Made by a program: the position numbers and the translations under genes
Part shown: positions 1-5,548 of the stretch, piece after piece
How positions within the stretch are numbered: the first letter of the stretch is position 1
Layout: each line of letters begins with the position of its first letter
NCBI GenBank assembly: GCA_045542335.1
Contig: JAZQKV010000050.1
Location: 1-6,389, forward strand
Reading direction: 5' to 3'
Source: CAKSUT01 sp045542335
Lineage (GTDB): Bacteria; Bacillota; Clostridia; Oscillospirales; CAG-382
Length of the DNA: 6,389 bases
Notes under the pieces: generated by a model
Seen by the model: the letters and a program-made list of their open reading frames with translations, nothing else
What the model was told of the DNA's origin: nothing
Databases searched by the model: none

Positions 1-2324
1 CTATGGATACCTGTACGTTCAACAAGCTCCATAATACCCGGAACAAACACATTTATTCCGTCACAAATTGCATCAACCTCAACCTCTTTTCCGAGGATAT
101 AATGGTCAACAAGAACAGGCTTATCAGCATCAATTTCAACAGCTGTTTTGAGGTATCTGCGAAGCTGTTCCTCATTTGTAACAATCTGCATTGCTCTGCC
201 GCCAAGAACAAAGCTCGGACGAACAAGAACAGGATAACCTATCTCCGCCGCCGTCTTTACGCCATCCTCGATATTCGTAACAGCCCTTCCCTCTGATTGA
301 GGAATGTTAAGCTCTTTAAGAATTCTTTCAAAAACATCTCTGTTTTCAGCGTTGTCAATCGCTTTAACGTCAGTTCCGATGATGTTGACTCCTCTTTCAA
401 GAAGCGGTGCAGCAAGATTAATTGCCGTCTGACCACCGAGAGAAGCAATAACATCATCTGCTCCCTCAAACACAAGAATATTCATTACATCTTCAACTGT
501 AAGAGGCTCAAAATAGAGTTTATCAGCAGTTGTGTAATCGGTGGAAACTGTTTCGGGGTTGTTATTTATGATGATGGCCTCATAGCCTGCGTTTTTAATT
601 GTTGTTACAGCGTGAACAGTTGAATAGTCAAACTCAACTCCCTGACCGATTCTTATCGGACCTGCACCAAGAACAACATTCTTCTTTCTATCGGTTACAA
701 TCGACTTATTTTCTCCTGTATAACTTGAATAGAAATAAGGTATATACGCATTTGTGTGACATGTATCAACCATGCGGAAAACAGGCAATACTTTATTTTC
801 AAGTCGCATCTTCCAGATTTCATTTTCGGGAAGCTTCCACAGTTTAGCAATGAATTTATCTGAGAAGCCCATTTCCTTTGCCTGACGAAGCGTTTCAAGG
901 CTTCCTGCATTTTGTACAACAATATTTTCAAAATCAACTATTCTCTTGATTGTTTCAATAAAATATGGTGTTATCTTTGTAATTTCATAGAGCTCATCAA
1001 TGGAAGTTCCAAGTCTTAAAAGTTGCGCAACGGCGTAAATGTTGTCATCACGGAAATCCTTAACATAATCAACAAGCTCATCCTTTGTCATGTTGTCAAA
1101 CTTTGCCATATGGAAGTGACAAACACCTATTTCAAGAGAACGCACTGCCTTGAGAAGACTTTCTTCAAGGGTACTGCCGATACCCATAACCTCGCCTGTC
1201 GCTTTCATCTGTGTGCCAAGCTTGTTTGTTGCAGTTGCAAACTTATCAAACGGAAATCTCGGAAGCTTTGCAACAATGTAGTCAAGTCTTGGTTCAAAAG
1301 CGGCATTTGTGTTTGCAATTTTTATGTCTTCCAAAGCCATGCCAACGGCAATCTTCGCAGTAACTCTTGCAATGGGATAACCGCTTGCCTTTGAAGCAAG
1401 AGCCGAGGAACGTGAAACTCTTGGGTTAACTTCAATAAGGAAATATTCGGATGAATGAGGGTTAAGCGCAAACTGAACATTGCAACCACCCTCAATTTTC
1501 AATGCCTTGATAATCTTGAGAGCACTGTTTTTGAGCATATTGAAATCGTGGTCGTTAAGCGTGAGAATAGGAGCAACAACAATTGAGTCACCTGTATGCA
1601 CACCAACAGGATCAATGTTTTCCATGCCGCAAATGGTTATAGCCTGATCATTTCCATCACGCATAACCTCAAATTCAATCTCTTTATATCCCTTTACACT
1701 CTTTTCGATAAGCACCTGATGAACAGGAGAAAGCTTGAAAGCATTAAGAGCTGTTTCAACAAGTTCCTCCTCGTTATATGCAAAGCCGCCACCTGTTCCG
1801 CCAAGAGTAAAAGCAGGACGAAGAACCACAGGATAACCGATTCTCTTAGCCGCCGCCTTTGCTTCCTCCATGTTATAAGTAATTTCGGATGGAATAACAG
1901 GCTCACCGATCTCTTCGCAAAGCTCTTTGAAAAGCTCTCTGTCCTCAGCTCTTTCAATACTTGCACTGCTCGTTCCGAGAAGTTCAACTCTGCATTCTTT
2001 TAAAATACCTTTCTTTTCGAGCTGCATTGCAAGATTAAGACCTGTCTGACCGCCTATACCGGGAATAATTGCGTCAGGACGCTCATAGCGCAAAATTCTT
2101 GCAACATATTCAAGTGTAAGAGGTTCCATATATACCTTATCAGCGATAGCTGTGTCGGTCATAATCGTTGCAGGATTTGAGTTAACCAGCACAACCTCAT
2201 AGCCTTCCTCTTTAAGAGCAAGACAAGCCTGCGTACCCGCATAGTCAAACTCAGCCGCCTGACCGATGACTATAGGACCTGAACCAATAATCATTATTTT
2301 TTTAATGTCCGTTCTCTTTGCCAT
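1..2324 (-). CDS. carB: Carbamoyl-phosphate synthase large subunit, C-terminus outside window
   Basis: Carbamoyl-phosphate synthase large subunit makes carbamoyl phosphate from bicarbonate, two ATP and ammonia channelled from the glutaminase subunit CarA, feeding pyrimidine and arginine synthesis in the cytoplasm. The reading frame is open from ATG 2324 to the window edge: 774 whole codons of a family usually near 1,060-1,075 residues. It starts MAKRTDIKKIMIIGSGPIVI. The first ATP-grasp half has the glycine-rich loop GGTGGG at 175-180 and the metal-binding E298/N300 in IEVNPRVSRSSALASK. The second half restarts at GAGPIRIGQG (553 on) and has R702 and GGR at 708-710. The missing part is the end of the second ATP-grasp and the C-terminal allosteric domain, so the effector type cannot be read. 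A GGAGG at 2337-2333, 8 nt before the ATG, supports the start. It lies 66 bp behind pyrC with no terminator between, so they are probably co-transcribed. No frameshift was seen. Confidence 0.97.
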   Translation of the reverse strand, partial: MAKRTDIKKIMIIGSGPIVIGQAAEFDYAGTQACLALKEEGYEVVLVNSNPATIMTDTAIADKVYMEPLTLEYVARILRYERPDAIIPGIGGQTGLNLAMQLEKKGILKECRVELLGTSSASIERAEDRELFKELCEEIGEPVIPSEITYNMEEAKAAAKRIGYPVVLRPAFTLGGTGGGFAYNEEELVETALNAFKLSPVHQVLIEKSVKGYKEIEFEVMRDGNDQAITICGMENIDPVGVHTGDSIVVAPILTLNDHDFNMLKNSALKIIKALKIEGGCNVQFALNPHSSEYFLIEVNPRVSRSSALASKASGYPIARVTAKIAVGMALEDIKIANTNAAFEPRLDYIVAKLPRFPFDKFATATNKLGTQMKATGEVMGIGSTLEESLLKAVRSLEIGVCHFHMAKFDNMTKDELVDYVKDFRDDNIYAVAQLLRLGTSIDELYEITKITPYFIETIKRIVDFENIVVQNAGSLETLRQAKEMGFSDKFIAKLWKLPENEIWKMRLENKVLPVFRMVDTCHTNAYIPYFYSSYTGENKSIVTDRKKNVVLGAGPIRIGQGVEFDYSTVHAVTTIKNAGYEAIIINNNPETVSTDYTTADKLYFEPLTVEDVMNILVFEGADDVIASLGGQTAINLAAPLLERGVNIIGTDVKAIDNAENRDVFERILKELNIPQSEGRAVTNIEDGVKTAAEIGYPVLVRPSFVLGGRAMQIVTNEEQLRRYLKTAVEIDADKPVLVDHYILGKEVEVDAICDGINVFVPGIMELVERTGIH

Positions 2325-2390
2325 TATTCATTCCTCCATGAAAATTCTTCTATATCTCTTTTTATCACTTATCAATTGAAGCTTTACAAA

Positions 2391-3656
2391 TCACAAAACT
2401 GCGCCATCTGAAAAAGCAAGCTTTCCGTTACACATTGTAAGAACACACTTACCATTCACTGTCCAGCCCTCAAAAGGTGTGCTCTTTCCTTTTGAAAGAA
2501 AATCGTCTGGATTTATTGTATATTCTGCATCAAGATCGAAAACCGTAAAGCTTGCAGGATTTCCGATTTCAATATTACTGCCGATTCCAAACCTTTCAGC
2601 AGCATTATAATGAAGAAGCTTCATCAGCTTTTCCATTGTAATTGTGCCGTTTTTTACAAAATATGTATACATAATGGGAAACGCCGTTTCAATTCCAACA
2701 ACACCCATCAGGCTGTCACGCAGACCTTTAGACTTTTCCTCGTGACTATGTGGAGCATGGTCAGTTGCAATCATATCGATTGTTCCGTCAAGTATTCCCT
2801 CGACAAGAGCCTCCCTGTCCTTTTTGCTTCTCAAAGGCGGATTCATCTTGAATCTTCCATGTTCTTCAAGATTACTGTCGTCAAGAAGCAGATAATGAGG
2901 ACCTGTTTCACAGGTTATATCAACACCGTTTTTCTTTGCCTTTCTTATTATATCAACGCTCTCGGCTGTAGAGATGTGACAAACATGATAAGAACAACCG
3001 CCTTTTTTCACAAGCTCAACATCTCTGGAAATTGGTCCCCATTCCGATTCCGAACAAATCCCCCTGTGACCATTGGTAGCAGCGTACTCGCCATCATGAA
3101 TGTATCCACCCTTCAAAAGGCGGTTGTCCTCGCAATGTGCTACAATCATCTTACCAAGAGATTTAGCTTTGCTCATTGCATCAAGCATCATATCATCGCT
3201 CTGGACTCCCCTGCCGTCGTCTGAAAAAGCAACAACGTCTTGCGCAATTTCTTCCATTTCTGAAAGCTCCTCGCCTTTTTCGCCTTTTGTGATAGTTCCA
3301 TATGGATGAACATTTATAACAGCATCTGCTTTAATAGCATCGAGTTGCAGCTTAAGGTTTTCAGCACAGTCCGGAGTTGGATTAAGGTTTGGCATCGAGC
3401 AAACATCCGTATAACCGCCGTGTGCACAAGCTGCAGTTCCCGTTGCAATTGTTTCCTTATACAAAAAGCCCGGCTGACGAAGATGAACATGAACATCAAC
3501 GAAGCCGGGAAAAATGAAATACTTATCACAGTCAACAACTTTGGCATCAGCCGAAAGTGCTGTCTTGGAAACAAAAGAATTATCTGAAACGCAAATATCT
3601 TCCGACACAAAAGAACCGGAACGGTAAACCTTGCAATTTTTAAACAAATAATCCAT
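2391..3656 (-). CDS. pyrC: Dihydroorotase, class I, zinc-dependent
   Basis: Dihydroorotase cyclises N-carbamoyl-L-aspartate to L-dihydroorotate, step three of UMP synthesis, in the cytoplasm. The 421-residue length fits class I bacterial enzymes. Metal and active-site motifs of the amidohydrolase fold are in order: HVHLRQPG with H56 and H58, MPN at 88-90, FSDDG with D146/D147 (one probably the bridging aspartate that replaces the carboxylated lysine of other classes), H174 in IVAHCEDN, H227 in HVCHIS, GPHY at 252-255, and TDHAPH at 298-303 with catalytic D299. All expected ligands are present, so this looks like an active enzyme rather than a pseudo-dihydroorotase. The frame is open a further 29 codons upstream, but the AAGGAG at 3669-3664 places the start at ATG 3656, and the upstream codons lie in the attenuator. 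It is the first gene after the leader and is followed by carB. Not separated here: a hydantoinase or allantoinase paralogue, which the pyr context makes unlikely. Confidence 0.96.
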   Translation of the reverse strand: MDYLFKNCKVYRSGSFVSEDICVSDNSFVSKTALSADAKVVDCDKYFIFPGFVDVHVHLRQPGFLYKETIATGTAACAHGGYTDVCSMPNLNPTPDCAENLKLQLDAIKADAVINVHPYGTITKGEKGEELSEMEEIAQDVVAFSDDGRGVQSDDMMLDAMSKAKSLGKMIVAHCEDNRLLKGGYIHDGEYAATNGHRGICSESEWGPISRDVELVKKGGCSYHVCHISTAESVDIIRKAKKNGVDITCETGPHYLLLDDSNLEEHGRFKMNPPLRSKKDREALVEGILDGTIDMIATDHAPHSHEEKSKGLRDSLMGVVGIETAFPIMYTYFVKNGTITMEKLMKLLHYNAAERFGIGSNIEIGNPASFTVFDLDAEYTINPDDFLSKGKSTPFEGWTVNGKCVLTMCNGKLAFSDGAVL

Positions 3657-3663
3657 TGTTATT

Positions 3664-3669
3664 CTCCTT
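3664..3669 (-). promoter_or_regulatory. Ribosome binding site of pyrC
   Basis: AAGGAG on the minus strand, 7 nt before ATG 3656. It decides the start: earlier in-frame codons back to 3743 have no such site and fall inside the terminator and antiterminator of the leader. Confidence 0.9.
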
Positions 3670-3705
3670 GTACTATTTTTAAGTAACATTTTCTCAAAAA
3701 ACAAG

Positions 3706-3732
3706 AAAAAAAGACCCTGCAATGACAAGGTC
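3706..3732 (-). terminator. Attenuator (intrinsic terminator) in the pyrC leader
   Basis: A 7-bp stem, GACCTTG (3732-3726) with CAGGGTC (3719-3713), one pair being a G-U wobble, has a 6-nt loop and is followed by seven T at 3712-3706. It ends 49 nt before the pyrC start codon and downstream of the promoter, so it must act as a conditional terminator and not as the end of an upstream gene. Its 5' arm is shared with the antiterminator. Confidence 0.88.
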
Positions 3733-3805
3733 CGGACACACAAAAATACCGATACCCTCTTTTATCTAAGGGTATCTACACTAGTTCTGTATCAAAAACC
3801 TTGTC
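3724..3805 (-). promoter_or_regulatory. Antiterminator fold of the pyrC leader
   Basis: GACAAGGT at 3805-3798 is the exact reverse complement of ACCTTGTC at 3731-3724, giving an 8-bp long-range stem. The 5' strand is also the 3' side of the PyrR hairpin and the 3' strand is most of the 5' arm of the terminator, so the three folds compete. Between the strands a local hairpin has 8-bp perfect arms (3776-3769 and 3758-3751, GATACCCT/AGGGTATC) and a 10-nt loop; it would shorten the distance and stack as the top of the antiterminator. The pairing is read from sequence; the switching role is inferred from known pyr leaders. Confidence 0.82.
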
Positions 3806-3829
3806 GGCATCTCTGTACCGCACTTAAAG
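3799..3829 (-). promoter_or_regulatory. PyrR-binding hairpin (anti-antiterminator)
   Basis: On the minus strand the upper stem CGGUA/UGCCG (3820-3816 with 3809-3805) closes the hexaloop CAGAGA (3815-3810). This matches the known PyrR loop pattern CNGNGA, and the U-G pair below the closing pair is also kept. A lower stem (GU/AC and CUUU/AAGG) is separated by small bulges, as in Bacillus pyr leaders. In those leaders PyrR with bound UMP stabilises this hairpin, frees the terminator and stops transcription when uridine nucleotides are plentiful. The loop-closing pair is A-U here in place of the usual C-G. No pyrR gene is in the window. Confidence 0.8.
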
Positions 3830-3843
3830 ATTTATTTTATGGT

Positions 3844-3872
3844 ATTATACCACAAATGGCGAATCTTGTCAA
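3844..3872 (-). promoter_or_regulatory. Housekeeping sigma promoter of the pyrC-carB operon
   Basis: TTGACA (3872-3867) and TATAAT (3849-3844) match the vegetative sigma consensus exactly and are 17 bp apart. Transcription would start near 3837, giving a leader of about 180 nt that contains the whole attenuator. Such a strong promoter fits regulation after initiation by attenuation. Confidence 0.92.
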
Positions 3873-3898
3873 TAGTCAAAATCACCATAAATGTAAAT

Positions 3899-3931
3899 TG
3901 TGTGGTAACATTTTTTTACTGTTGCCACACA
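3899..3931 (-). terminator. Inverted repeat, possible terminator of the spo0A-like gene
   Basis: Arms TGTGTGGCAACA (3931-3920) and TGTTACCACACA (3910-3899) pair over 12 positions with one C-A mismatch on the minus strand, around a 9-nt loop. The following bases (AATTTACATTT) are only moderately T-rich. It lies 78 bp after the stop of the Spo0A-like gene and 26 bp before the pyrC -35 box. On the plus strand the mismatch becomes a G-U pair, but no T-tract follows. A protein-binding dyad acting on the pyrC promoter is an alternative. Confidence 0.5.
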
Positions 3932-4009
3932 TACTCATTTATCACTCATATTTTTTAAGTATCATCTCTCATAACTATCAACTTCTCAAACTTCTCTCTC
4001 GTAAAATCT

Positions 4010-4852
4010 CTAATAACTCATCAATAATTCATTAAGCTTTGTTCTTTTAGCTTCAAGCCTTAAAGTATCAGAAACAACAGCAATGAATTCTCCGTTTGTT
4101 GGTTTTAGGTCGCATCTGCCTGATTTATATACAAAATACTCTCCAATGACACAGCTGTTTCCTTTGTGCCACACAGTTTCAATTGCATGTCTTATGGCTC
4201 GCTCAACTCTCGAAGGTGAAGTGTCGAAGTGACTTGCTACCATTGGATATAGAATTTTTGTTACGCTGTATTCCTCTCCGCTTCCACAGACTGTAAGCAT
4301 TATTGCACTTCTTAAATATCTATATCCTTTCAAATTTGCAGGCATTCCCATTTTTTGAAGAACTTCGGTTATCTTCGCCTCAAGTGCAAGAGAATCGCTC
4401 TGAAAATCCCCGTTCAAATTCAGCACGCTTTGCGCATTTTTAAGCTCGGCATGTCTTGTTTCGGTATAAGATACACAGTACGCATCGTTAATCAGCTTTT
4501 CAACAGCCTTGAAATCACATGGTCTAAGAATAAATGAATCATTCGATTCCTGAATGATTGTATTGCAAAGTTTTTCATTTTCCATTGCCGTCCAGAAAAC
4601 GAACACAGGCTTTTGTGCCCGAATTCTTTCCTTTGCATTTTTCATGAGTCTGATTCCGTTCATTCCCTCAAGCCAAATATCAGTTACAACAACATGAGGT
4701 TTCATGCTCTCAATAATATCAAGAGCATCATTTCCGTTTCCGGTTTCAACAACAATGCCATATCCTTTCTCAATTAAGTATTCTTTCAGCTGATGCCTTT
4801 CATTGCGATCTCCGTCAGCAATAAGCACTTTGATTGCCTGCCTCATTTTCAT
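4010..4852 (-). CDS. spo0A: Spo0A-family response regulator with altered receiver
   Basis: A 280-residue DNA-binding response regulator of the family that commits endospore formers to sporulation and stationary-phase programmes. Residues about 6-122 form a receiver domain: D13 of the acidic pocket, phospho-acceptor D58 in VVTDIW, T88 in FWTAM. About 155-270 is the Spo0A effector domain, with PANLKGYRYLRSAI (171-184), the DNA-recognition segment SRVERAIRHAIETVW (214-228) and KPTNGEFIAVVSDTLRLE (250-267), all very close to Bacillus Spo0A. Two usually conserved receiver residues differ: the second acidic residue is G14 (family DD) and the lysine of the KP motif is R110. ATG 4852 was chosen because AAAGG lies 7 nt before it; the in-frame ATGs at 4894 and 4858 lack a properly spaced site. 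The usual neighbour spo0A/spoIVB/recN context is not visible, so this may be the main Spo0A or a paralogue. Confidence 0.87.
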   Translation of the reverse strand: MKMRQAIKVLIADGDRNERHQLKEYLIEKGYGIVVETGNGNDALDIIESMKPHVVVTDIWLEGMNGIRLMKNAKERIRAQKPVFVFWTAMENEKLCNTIIQESNDSFILRPCDFKAVEKLINDAYCVSYTETRHAELKNAQSVLNLNGDFQSDSLALEAKITEVLQKMGMPANLKGYRYLRSAIMLTVCGSGEEYSVTKILYPMVASHFDTSPSRVERAIRHAIETVWHKGNSCVIGEYFVYKSGRCDLKPTNGEFIAVVSDTLRLEAKRTKLNELLMSY

Positions 4853-4859
4853 AATCATT

Positions 4860-4864
4860 CCTTT
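4860..4864 (-). promoter_or_regulatory. Ribosome binding site of the spo0A-like gene
   Basis: AAAGG with a 7-nt gap to ATG 4852. It touches the in-frame ATG at 4858, which is therefore too close to be used, and it lies downstream of the ATG at 4894. It fixes the start at 4852, with ATG 4846 (13 nt away) as a less likely choice. Confidence 0.75.
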
Positions 4865-4886
4865 CTCGCAGTTTGAAATTTGTGCG

Positions 4887-4901
4887 TTTTGCAATGCAAA
4901 A
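4887..4901. repeat. Perfect dyad TTTTGCA-A-TGCAAAA before the spo0A-like gene
   Basis: Two 7-bp arms (4887-4893 and 4895-4901) are exact inverted copies around one central base, 35 bp upstream of the start codon and inside the predicted transcript. With a one-base centre it suits a dimeric DNA-binding protein better than an RNA hairpin. No regulator is identified. Confidence 0.5.
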
Positions 4902-4937
4902 TTGATTTATGTGACATCAAAGACACAAACTTCCAAA

Positions 4938-4958
4938 TCTGAAAAGTAATTTTTCAGA
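4938..4958. repeat. 8-bp hairpin in the spo0A-like leader
   Basis: Arms TCTGAAAA and TTTTCAGA (4938-4945 and 4951-4958) are exact inverted copies with a 5-nt loop. On the minus strand the bases after it (TTTGGAAGTTTGTG) do not form a clean T-tract, so I do not call a terminator. It lies about 30 nt after the predicted transcription start. Role unknown. Confidence 0.45.
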
Positions 4959-4993
4959 CTTTTATCACTTTGTTGATTTGTGAGTGCTTTTTC

Positions 4994-5022
4994 ATTCTAA
5001 CACTTTGAAACACGAATTTCAA
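4994..5022 (-). promoter_or_regulatory. Predicted promoter of the spo0A-like gene
   Basis: TTGAAA (5022-5017) and TAGAAT (4999-4994), each five of six to the vegetative sigma consensus, are exactly 17 bp apart. Transcription would begin near 4987 with a leader of about 135 nt. The surrounding DNA is AT-rich, so chance matches are likelier than usual, but the spacing and position are good. The GAAT in the -10 box also recalls sigma-H promoters, but no AGGA-type -35 at the right spacing was found. Confidence 0.6.
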
Positions 5023-5105
5023 TAGATTTTGAAAAGTTTCGGATTTTCTCTGTTTTTCACCAAAAACACACTTCAACACCGAGAGAAAACAAAAATCATG
5101 GCATT

Positions 5106-5112
5106 TTCGACC
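5106..5112 (-). promoter_or_regulatory. Degenerate 0A box (six of seven)
   Basis: GGTCGAA on the minus strand differs from the Spo0A target TGTCGAA only at the first base. It lies 84 bp upstream of the predicted -35 box, the nearest of the three candidates. Weak alone; listed because it accompanies two exact matches. Confidence 0.3.
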
Positions 5113-5193
5113 ATAATTTCAAAGAATATTAACATATGTTGTTATCTTGCACAAATCGGCATTTGATTTCAACCAATAATATGTATCTGATTT

Positions 5194-5200
5194 TGTCGAA
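5194..5200 (+). promoter_or_regulatory. 0A box, exact TGTCGAA
   Basis: The Spo0A-binding heptamer is present without mismatch, in the context TTTTGTCGAAAAA, 172 bp upstream of the predicted -35 of the spo0A-like gene. Bacillus spo0A is known to carry such boxes before its own regulated promoter, so autoregulation is plausible. Binding is inferred from the motif alone. Confidence 0.5.
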
Positions 5201-5416
5201 AAATGGCAAACTTATTTCTTATAATATTTTGAATTTACAAAAAAACATTGAATTATATTTTAGTCAAAATCTTCTGCTGTTTTTGCAGTCTGCCATAAGT
5301 TATATTTCGTTATATAATGAAAGAATCCATCCTTTCCAAATATTAATATTCTGTTACATCAGCATCACAATTTGCTATTTTAAACAATTTTCATTTTTTT
5401 AAAAAATAAAAAACAT

Positions 5417-5423
5417 TGTCGAA
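5417..5423 (+). promoter_or_regulatory. 0A box, exact TGTCGAA (distal)
   Basis: A second exact heptamer in the same orientation as the one at 5194 (context ATTGTCGAAAAAA), about 395 bp upstream of the predicted -35. The distance is large for direct promoter contact, so it could be a chance match or act through looping or cooperative binding. Confidence 0.4.
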
Positions 5424-5500
5424 AAAATGATGATTTCGTTATTTAGAATGTTATTTTATCGAATTTGAATTTTATTTGTTTACACTTTCGCAATTGTTTC

Positions 5501-5540
5501 GAAAAGAAATAAGCCGATGAGGAGAAATCCACATCGGCTT
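5501..5540 (-). terminator. Intrinsic terminator of the membrane protein gene
   Basis: A 9-bp perfect stem, AAGCCGATG (5540-5532) with CATCGGCTT (5519-5511), can be extended past one T-T mismatch by GGA/TCC, leaving a small loop. It is followed on the minus strand by ATTTCTTTTC. The stem begins 8 bp after the stop codon at 5549. It separates this gene from the spo0A-like gene. The plus-strand tail is not T-rich, so it acts in one direction. Confidence 0.88.
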
Positions 5541-5548
5541 TGAACTCA

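Larger units (their letters stand above)
5023..5500. other. Long AT-rich non-coding region upstream of the spo0A-like promoter
   Basis: No convincing gene is present. The one sizeable plus-strand frame (5136-5402) has no ribosome binding site and a composition typical of AT-rich non-coding DNA. The region lies between the terminator of the membrane protein gene and the predicted spo0A promoter and contains 0A-box matches and several AT-rich palindromes: AACATATGTT at 5131-5140, a 12-bp palindrome at 5339-5350, and an 18-bp imperfect one at 5305-5322. The 10-mer ATTTCGTTAT occurs twice (5304-5313 and 5433-5442). Confidence 0.6.

Noticed and set aside
2610..3224. A 204-codon plus-strand frame opposite pyrC.
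   Set aside because: It is a shadow of the clearly coding dihydroorotase frame, with no ribosome binding site and no recognisable motif.
3657..3743. A 29-residue N-terminal extension of pyrC.
   Set aside because: These codons cover the terminator and its T-tract, and the strong ribosome binding site points to ATG 3656.
3706..3837. A T-box or metabolite riboswitch before pyrC.
   Set aside because: No T-box motif or known aptamer core was seen, while the CAGAGA hexaloop hairpin and competing folds match the PyrR attenuator and the gene's function.
4994..5022. A sigma-H promoter for the spo0A-like gene, based on GAAT in the -10 region.
   Set aside because: No AGGA-type -35 element lies 11-12 bp before the -10 motif; the TTGAAA/TAGAAT reading with a 17-bp gap fits better.
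5136..5402. An 88-codon plus-strand frame in the long intergenic region.
   Set aside because: There is no ribosome binding site before its ATG, and its residues are mostly those coded by AT-rich triplets. It overlaps a 0A-box match and palindromes. It looks like chance.
5304..5442. Two copies of ATTTCGTTAT as a functional direct repeat.
   Set aside because: The copies are 129 bp apart in AT-rich DNA with no further copies or regular spacing. They are noted as composition-driven.
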